Positions 5,414 through 8,724 of a stretch of DNA of 8,724 nucleotides are shown here, piece by piece (within the stretch, counting starts at the first letter, position 1; each line of letters begins with the position of its first letter). Location: NCBI GenBank assembly GCA_023390955.1, contig JAEWBW010000506.1, positions 1 through 8,724 on the forward strand, read 5' to 3'. Below the pieces are notes generated by a model. It saw only the letters and a program-made list of their open reading frames with translations, made no database searches and was not told the DNA's origin. Made by a program: the position numbers and the translations under genes. This stretch comes from Pseudomonadota bacterium (GTDB lineage Bacteria > Pseudomonadota > Alphaproteobacteria > Rhizobiales > Xanthobacteraceae).

Positions 5414-5692
5414 TTTGCTTTCCCTTCTGAATTTCGACATTGCCCCGGCCAAGCTTTCCTTTGGATTTACCGGACAATATCGATCCAGCCAGACATTCTG
5501 CTCTTCAAGGTCATTCGGGTAATTGCCGAGAAACAAGCTGACGACTTTGCTATCAAGCTTTGCCCGATTTCTCAAAAACCACTCGCAAGTGATGTCATCA
5601 TACGAAGAGCTTGAGCGATCCTGCGACCTTTCTTCGGCGAGGGCCCACGTACTCAGCGATACCGATAGCAGAACCGTCAAACATTGACGCAT
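5405..5692 (-). CDS. Small periplasmic protein, HdeA-like
   Basis: A 95-residue exported protein. The signal peptide MRQCLTVLLSVSLSTWALA (1-19) ends in ALA, leaving a mature chain of about 76 residues. It has exactly two cysteines after the signal, C36 in DDITCEWFL and C73 in DRYCPVNP, separated by helix-prone sequence with GNY near residue 57. This recalls the HdeA/HdeB acid-stress chaperones of the periplasm: an N-terminal TC-x2-F/L motif, a G-[YN] segment, a second Cys before xxNP, and one disulfide. The Cys spacing here is shorter than in Escherichia coli HdeA, so this is a resemblance only. The ATG at 5692 begins the signal peptide; no strong ribosome site is seen. The C-terminal Pro-Arg and stop are supplied by repeat copy 5. 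Confidence 0.7.
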   Translation of the reverse strand: MRQCLTVLLSVSLSTWALAEERSQDRSSSSYDDITCEWFLRNRAKLDSKVVSLFLGNYPNDLEEQNVWLDRYCPVNPKESLAGAMSKFRRESKPR

Positions 5693-5727
5693 GCATCACC
5701 ATTAGTAAGCAGCGAGGAAAAGGCGAT

Positions 5728-5800
5728 GTCCGTTCCGGGTCACAAGCGGTCCTCAGTGGAGTAGCACTCGCGAGGCAGTAAAGGGCCAGCAGCGGAAGTT
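5728..5800 (+). repeat. Interspersed repeat, full copy (copy 6)
   Basis: The A module runs from 5728 (GTCCGTTCCGGGTCACAAGC). The central hairpin GAGT-AGC-ACTC is at 5759-5769, then CTCGCGAG at 5767-5774, then a B module whose left end has changed (CAGTAAAGGGCCAGCAGCGG from 5776) and whose GAAGTT tail is kept. It lies 57 bp beyond the minus-strand stop at 5858 and 35 bp upstream of the start at 5692. A further weak match, GGCTAAGTGGTCAAACCG at 5819-5836, may be a decayed extra B module. Confidence 0.8.
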
Positions 5801-5857
5801 CTTAGTTGCGTACTTCATAGGCTAAGTGGTCAAACCGATTGTCGTATGGAGCTGGGA

Positions 5858-6202
5858 CTACCGCGTGCGCGGATGGTCGGCGCCATTCGCCAACGCTTCA
5901 CGAACAACCTGTCGAAACAGGCCGGGAGAAACGGCGCCTACACCGGCCATATCGCTTAGCGAAATCGCACCTGGTTGAGCGATCGGCGGCAGTCCCCCAT
6001 TGACCAGATCAATTAGCGACGGAGTGCATGTATCAATTAGACGGTCGATAGCGTTGCGCTGATCCTTAGCCTGGATTGCGGGTGCGTACGTTCGAACACA
6101 GGCTCTCAGCTTCGCAAGCACTTCATTCAGCTTCTGATCCTCCGCTGTTTGCCCTGATGTCGACCAGGGCGCAACCAACAGCACGGCAATCGCAGTTCTC
6201 AT
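5858..6202 (-). CDS. Small exported protein with two cysteines, unknown function
   Basis: A 114-residue protein with a signal peptide, MRTAIAVLLVAPWSTSGQTA, probably cleaved near residue 20. The mature chain is largely helical: EDQKLNEVLAKLRACVRTYA (21-40), QRNAIDRLIDTC (48-59), then a proline-rich turn (GGLPPIAQPGAI, 69-80) and a final helix (GLFRQVVREALANG, 94-107). C35 and C59 are the only cysteines and could form one disulfide in the periplasm, as in many small alphaproteobacterial exported proteins. The ATG at 6202 is chosen because GGAAG lies 6 nt upstream and the signal peptide starts there. An in-frame ATG at 6256 would bury the signal sequence behind 18 residues. The function is not recognised. 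Confidence 0.7.
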   Translation of the reverse strand: MRTAIAVLLVAPWSTSGQTAEDQKLNEVLAKLRACVRTYAPAIQAKDQRNAIDRLIDTCTPSLIDLVNGGLPPIAQPGAISLSDMAGVGAVSPGLFRQVVREALANGADHPRTR

Positions 6203-6323
6203 GTGAGCTTCCAGTAGCAGATGCGCGGCCAGATTGAACTCACACAATGAGGCCAAATGCAGACGCGCCGTGTAGCCGGCGTCAGGTCAAACGTGGCGCT
6301 TCGGGCACACGTCGCCCAATGTA

Positions 6324-6347
6324 ATGTCTACCGCCGGTAGCCGACAT
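6324..6347. terminator. Bulged hairpin downstream of the six-span membrane gene
   Basis: ATGTCTACC (6324-6332) pairs with GGTAG (6336-6340) and then, after a 3-nt CCG bulge, ACAT (6344-6347), around the loop GCC. It lies 24 bp beyond the minus-strand stop at 6372 and upstream of the gene starting at 6202. No T-run follows in the minus-strand direction, so it may protect a 3' end rather than terminate. Confidence 0.35.
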
Positions 6348-6371
6348 CGCGATGGGATCACTATGGTTCGG

Positions 6372-6971
6372 CTATCCGGGATCGAGGCTGGAAGTTATCG
6401 CAATTGCAAAGCAGGAGAGGATCGCCGAAACGAGGGCTGCAACGGCATTGAGAAGGAAGATGGCTTTGGCGAGATGCACCCACGACATGGCCTGCATCCC
6501 CGGTCGCATCTCGACAGCAAAGGCATACATGATCCAACCAAAGATCGCGAGGCAGGCAATACCGCCCGTAATTTGAAAAACATCAAGTCTTATCGGGTAA
6601 GCGCCTGAACGCCAACTGCGGTACACCGTGCCACCCAGGACGCATACCCATCCAGCCATACAGATTAACAACGCAATATCTTGCCCCAGCAAGACACTCG
6701 GCAATTCAATGAGCGATACAATTAAGCCAACGCCAAGCGCCGAGTTGAGATTGACAGTTGTTTCGCCCACTCCGGCAGCGCATCGATAGCTTTCGACGCT
6801 TGAGTCAAACGGCAACTGATACCGACGCAGGGAGATGATTCCGAAAAAGAGGCCTAGCAACGCACCAAGGAAAGGAGCGATTTTTAGCGCCGTCCAGGAA
6901 TGCAGTCCGAATAACGCAATTGCCGTCGCGACAATGGCCCCTAAGGCCGAAACTAGGATCACGTAGGGCAT
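6372..6971 (-). CDS. Six-span integral membrane protein, unknown function
   Basis: Counted from the ATG at 6971, a 199-residue hydrophobic protein. Six likely membrane segments lie near residues 3-23 (YVILVSALGAIVATAIALFG), 30-48, 77-95, 98-117, 133-153 and 167-192. A polar loop between spans two and three carries SLRRYQLPFDSSVESYRC. No transporter, channel or enzyme motif is recognisable. The start is uncertain: a TTG at 6995 would add eight residues, and neither start has a strong ribosome site; ATG is preferred by default. It is the first gene of the minus-strand series and diverges from the esterase gene at 7271. No repeat copy follows its stop; a bulged hairpin is there instead. Confidence 0.75.
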   Translation of the reverse strand: MPYVILVSALGAIVATAIALFGLHSWTALKIAPFLGALLGLFFGIISLRRYQLPFDSSVESYRCAAGVGETTVNLNSALGVGLIVSLIELPSVLLGQDIALLICMAGWVCVLGGTVYRSWRSGAYPIRLDVFQITGGIACLAIFGWIMYAFAVEMRPGMQAMSWVHLAKAIFLLNAVAALVSAILSCFAIAITSSLDPG

Positions 6972-7270
6972 CGGTAGATACTCAGCATAGTCCAATCATG
7001 CACGGGGAGGATGTATTCGGAGTGATTAACAATTGAGAAAGATTGTCGGATGCAAACGAGCTGTTAGGGCAGTCGGTGCCCGCTATGGATCACAAGCGGA
7101 CGATTCAGCGGATGTGGCGGAAGGTCGGCTAAGGGCCAAAGGGCGACATGGGTCGCCGCACGCGGGTCTCGCCCGGGATGGCGTCGCCAGCGCTGCTCGC
7201 GACGCTTGCCGGGCCGCATGCCGCGGTCGTAGTTTGATGGCAATCGCCTCCGCGCGTTGAGACCTTTGCG
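6972..7270. promoter_or_regulatory. Divergent intergenic region between membrane and esterase genes
   Basis: About 300 bp with no gene I can support. It should hold the promoters of both flanking genes, but no convincing -35/-10 pair stands out. Repeat copy 7 occupies 7078-7146. The part from about 7147 onward is GC-rich like the esterase gene, while the part before 7070 is AT-richer like the middle region. The base-composition boundary therefore falls near the repeat. A plus-strand frame at 7033-7260 runs through the repeat and is rejected as coding. Confidence 0.5.
7078..7146 (+). repeat. Interspersed repeat, full-length copy with degenerate centre (copy 7)
   Basis: The A module runs from 7078 (GCCCGCTATGGATCACAAGC) and the B module from 7125 (TCGGCTAAGGGCCAAAGGGC). 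The middle (GGATGTGGCGGAAGG) has lost the GAGC/GCTC-type hairpin and the CTCGCGAG palindrome seen in copies 3-6. Unlike most copies it is not next to a minus-strand stop. It lies 125 bp upstream of the plus-strand esterase start. Confidence 0.8.
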
Positions 7271-8724
7271 ATGCGGCTCTTGCTCACACTTGCTGCTGCC
7301 TGCGCAGCTCTCGCTCTCACTGGACCGGCGGCGGCCCAGCAGCAGGGGCAATTTCCGTTCGCGCTGACGCATGAGGGGCAGGTGCTCGGCGGCGTCGAAG
7401 GCGAGATCGCCTCGTTCCGGGGATTGGCCTATGCCGTGCCGCCAGTCGGGCCGCTGCGCTGGCGTGCGCCGGAGCCGTTGCCGGAAAGTTCGGAGATGCG
7501 GACCGCCTACGAATACGGTCCGGCCTGTCCGCAGGACGCAATGCCAAAGGCGAGCGAAGATTGTCTCACGCTGAACGTGTTCCGTCCGTTCGGCGTCGAT
7601 GGCCCGCTTCCGATCATGGTCTTCATCCACGACGGCGCGTTCGTCGCGGGCACCGCGAGCGATCCCTTGTTCGACGGCGCGCGGCTCGCGCAAGCCGGCA
7701 TCATCGTCGTGACGCTGAACTATCGCCTCGGCGCACTCGGCTGGTTGGTACATCCCGGGCTCGCCGAGGGTAATAGCGGTTCTGCCAATTACGGCCTGAT
7801 GGATCAGATCGCGGCACTGCGCTGGCTTCGCGACAACGCCGCCGCATTCGGCGGCGATCCCAACAACGTCACGCTGTTTGGCGCCGGCGCGGGCGCGACG
7901 TCGATCGCGCTCTTGATGCTCTGCGAGCAGTCGCAAAATCTGTTTCACAAGGCGATCCTTCAGTCGTTGCCCGGCCGCGATCGCGTGCGGTCGCTGCAGG
8001 AGGCCGAAGCCCTCGGTCAACGCCTGTTCGGCCTCGTCGGGCGCGGCAACCGCGCGGTCGAGCCGCGCACGGCGGAGGCAAAGCGGCTGATCGCGGCGGA
8101 GCGGCTCCTCCTTGCCAGATCACCGCAGAGCTTTGGCCCGGTGCTGGACGGACGTCTCGTGCGCGAGGATATCGCGAGCGGCTTTCGCGCCGGCCGCTCA
8201 AGCCGGATCCCGCTGATCATCGGCTCGAACGCGGACGAGACCAGCTTTGTCGGCGAGCCCGACCTCAATGAAGAGCTTCGCCTCGCTGGCCTGTCCGGCG
8301 ACGAGGTGCAGAAGCTTTATCCCGACGTTTCAAGCAAGCCGGAGGAGCTGGCGGCAGAGCTCTATTCCGACAGGGTGTTTTCAGAGCCGGTTCGCATGCT
8401 CGCGCGCCTGCACGCAGCGACGGGCGCGCCGACATTCCGCTATCGCTTCGCCTATGTGCCGGAGGCACAACGGGCGAACCGCGAGGGCGGTCACGGGCGG
8501 GAGCTGCAATTCGTCTTCGGCATTCAGGGTGTGCCGGGCGCCGTGCCGTTCGCGCGCGCCGACCGCGAGCTAGGCAATCTCCTGCGCAACTACTGGACCA
8601 ATTTCGCCAGGAGCGGCGATCCCAACGGGCAGGGCCTGCCGCAATGGGACGCGAGCGCGTCGGGTGAGCGCCTGCTGTCGATCACGAACCAGGGCGTGTC
8701 TGACGGCGCTGACCCGAAGTCGGA
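7271..8724 (+). CDS. Type-B carboxylesterase-family protein lacking the nucleophile Ser; 3' end missing
   Basis: 484 codons are open to the window end. A signal peptide (MRLLLTLAAACAALALTGPA, likely cut after A22) sends it to the periplasm or outside. The fold matches carboxylesterase type B (alpha/beta-hydrolase): FRGLAYAVPPVGPLRW (49-64), EDCLTLNVF (96-104), NYRLGALGWL, GLMDQIAALRWLRDNAAAFG, GDPNNVTLFG. The usual GESAG elbow reads GAGAG at 204-208, so the nucleophile position, residue 206 (codon 7886-7888, GGC), is Gly. The oxyanion loop HGGGF reads HDGAF (120-124). The acid (E323 in NADET) and histidine (H408 in GHGRELQFVFG) are kept. Family members usually run 500 or more residues, so little is missing. 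The ATG at 7271 begins the signal peptide; the ribosome site is weak. It is probably inactive as a classical serine esterase, perhaps a binding protein or an enzyme with another mechanism. Confidence 0.9.
   Translation, partial: MRLLLTLAAACAALALTGPAAAQQQGQFPFALTHEGQVLGGVEGEIASFRGLAYAVPPVGPLRWRAPEPLPESSEMRTAYEYGPACPQDAMPKASEDCLTLNVFRPFGVDGPLPIMVFIHDGAFVAGTASDPLFDGARLAQAGIIVVTLNYRLGALGWLVHPGLAEGNSGSANYGLMDQIAALRWLRDNAAAFGGDPNNVTLFGAGAGATSIALLMLCEQSQNLFHKAILQSLPGRDRVRSLQEAEALGQRLFGLVGRGNRAVEPRTAEAKRLIAAERLLLARSPQSFGPVLDGRLVREDIASGFRAGRSSRIPLIIGSNADETSFVGEPDLNEELRLAGLSGDEVQKLYPDVSSKPEELAAELYSDRVFSEPVRMLARLHAATGAPTFRYRFAYVPEAQRANREGGHGRELQFVFGIQGVPGAVPFARADRELGNLLRNYWTNFARSGDPNGQGLPQWDASASGERLLSITNQGVSDGADPKS

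Noticed and set aside
1946..5858. Integron gene-cassette array with the repeats as attC sites
   Set aside because: One gene plus one 3' structured repeat in uniform orientation looks like an integron. However, the elements lack a matching RYYYAAC/GTTRRRY core pair: only a one-mismatch GTTGGCC is seen, in the B module, with no partner in A. No integrase is in the window, and one copy lies away from any gene end.
1946..7146. CRISPR array
   Set aside because: The repeats are diverged, two-part and spaced hundreds to thousands of bases apart with genes between. No cas gene is seen.
7033..7260. Plus-strand 75-residue open frame before the esterase
   Set aside because: Its middle is translated repeat copy 7, the rest is Arg/Ala-rich, and no ribosome site is present.
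7064..8020. Minus-strand 318-residue open frame opposite the esterase
   Set aside because: It is Arg/His/Ala-rich, runs through repeat copy 7, and lies opposite a protein with many conserved esterase motifs. It is an antisense shadow of GC-rich coding DNA.
1..8724. tRNA, rRNA or riboswitch genes
   Set aside because: No cloverleaf arms with a GTTCRA-type T-loop, no rRNA-like blocks and no known riboswitch cores were noticed by eye on either strand.

Overview
The window looks like chromosomal DNA from a high-GC alphaproteobacterium, most likely Bradyrhizobium or a close relative in the Nitrobacteraceae. This rests on codon use, the gene families present, and a small interspersed repeat (core CCGCTATGGGTCACAAGCGG followed by TCGGCTAAGGGCCAACAGCG) that I recall as abundant in such genomes. 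The genus is an inference from memory and was not searched.

Left flank (1-1885), GC-rich and conventional. A LysR-type regulator, cut by the window edge, faces a classical short-chain dehydrogenase/reductase (SDR). Their shared 115-bp intergenic region holds nested inverted repeats that could be the regulator's operator. A SnoaL/NTF2-like small protein follows the SDR in the same direction, separated by a perfect 14-bp hairpin. Together they look like a small catabolic or detoxification unit whose substrate cannot be read from the sequence.

Middle (about 1886-7000), visibly lower in GC. Eight apparently intact small genes and one broken gene all lie on the minus strand. None is a recognised housekeeping gene. 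Three have signal peptides (one resembles HdeA), three are small integral membrane proteins, the broken one also encodes membrane segments, and two are small soluble proteins (one recalls DUF4279/immunity-type folds). Copies or decayed halves of the repeat sit between them, all in one orientation. Most begin within 0-57 bp of a minus-strand stop codon, and one contains the stop. The fuller copies carry a central hairpin whose stem sequence differs between copies while pairing is kept. The middle reads as an accessory, orphan-gene stretch built as gene, repeat, gene, repeat.

Right flank (7000-8724), GC-rich again. After one more repeat copy comes a plus-strand secreted type-B carboxylesterase-family protein, cut by the window end. 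Its nucleophile elbow reads G-A-G-A-G instead of G-E-S-A-G and its oxyanion loop reads HDGAF instead of HGGGF, while the acid and histidine positions are kept. It is probably not an ordinary serine esterase.

No tRNA, rRNA, CRISPR array, transposase or integrase was seen.
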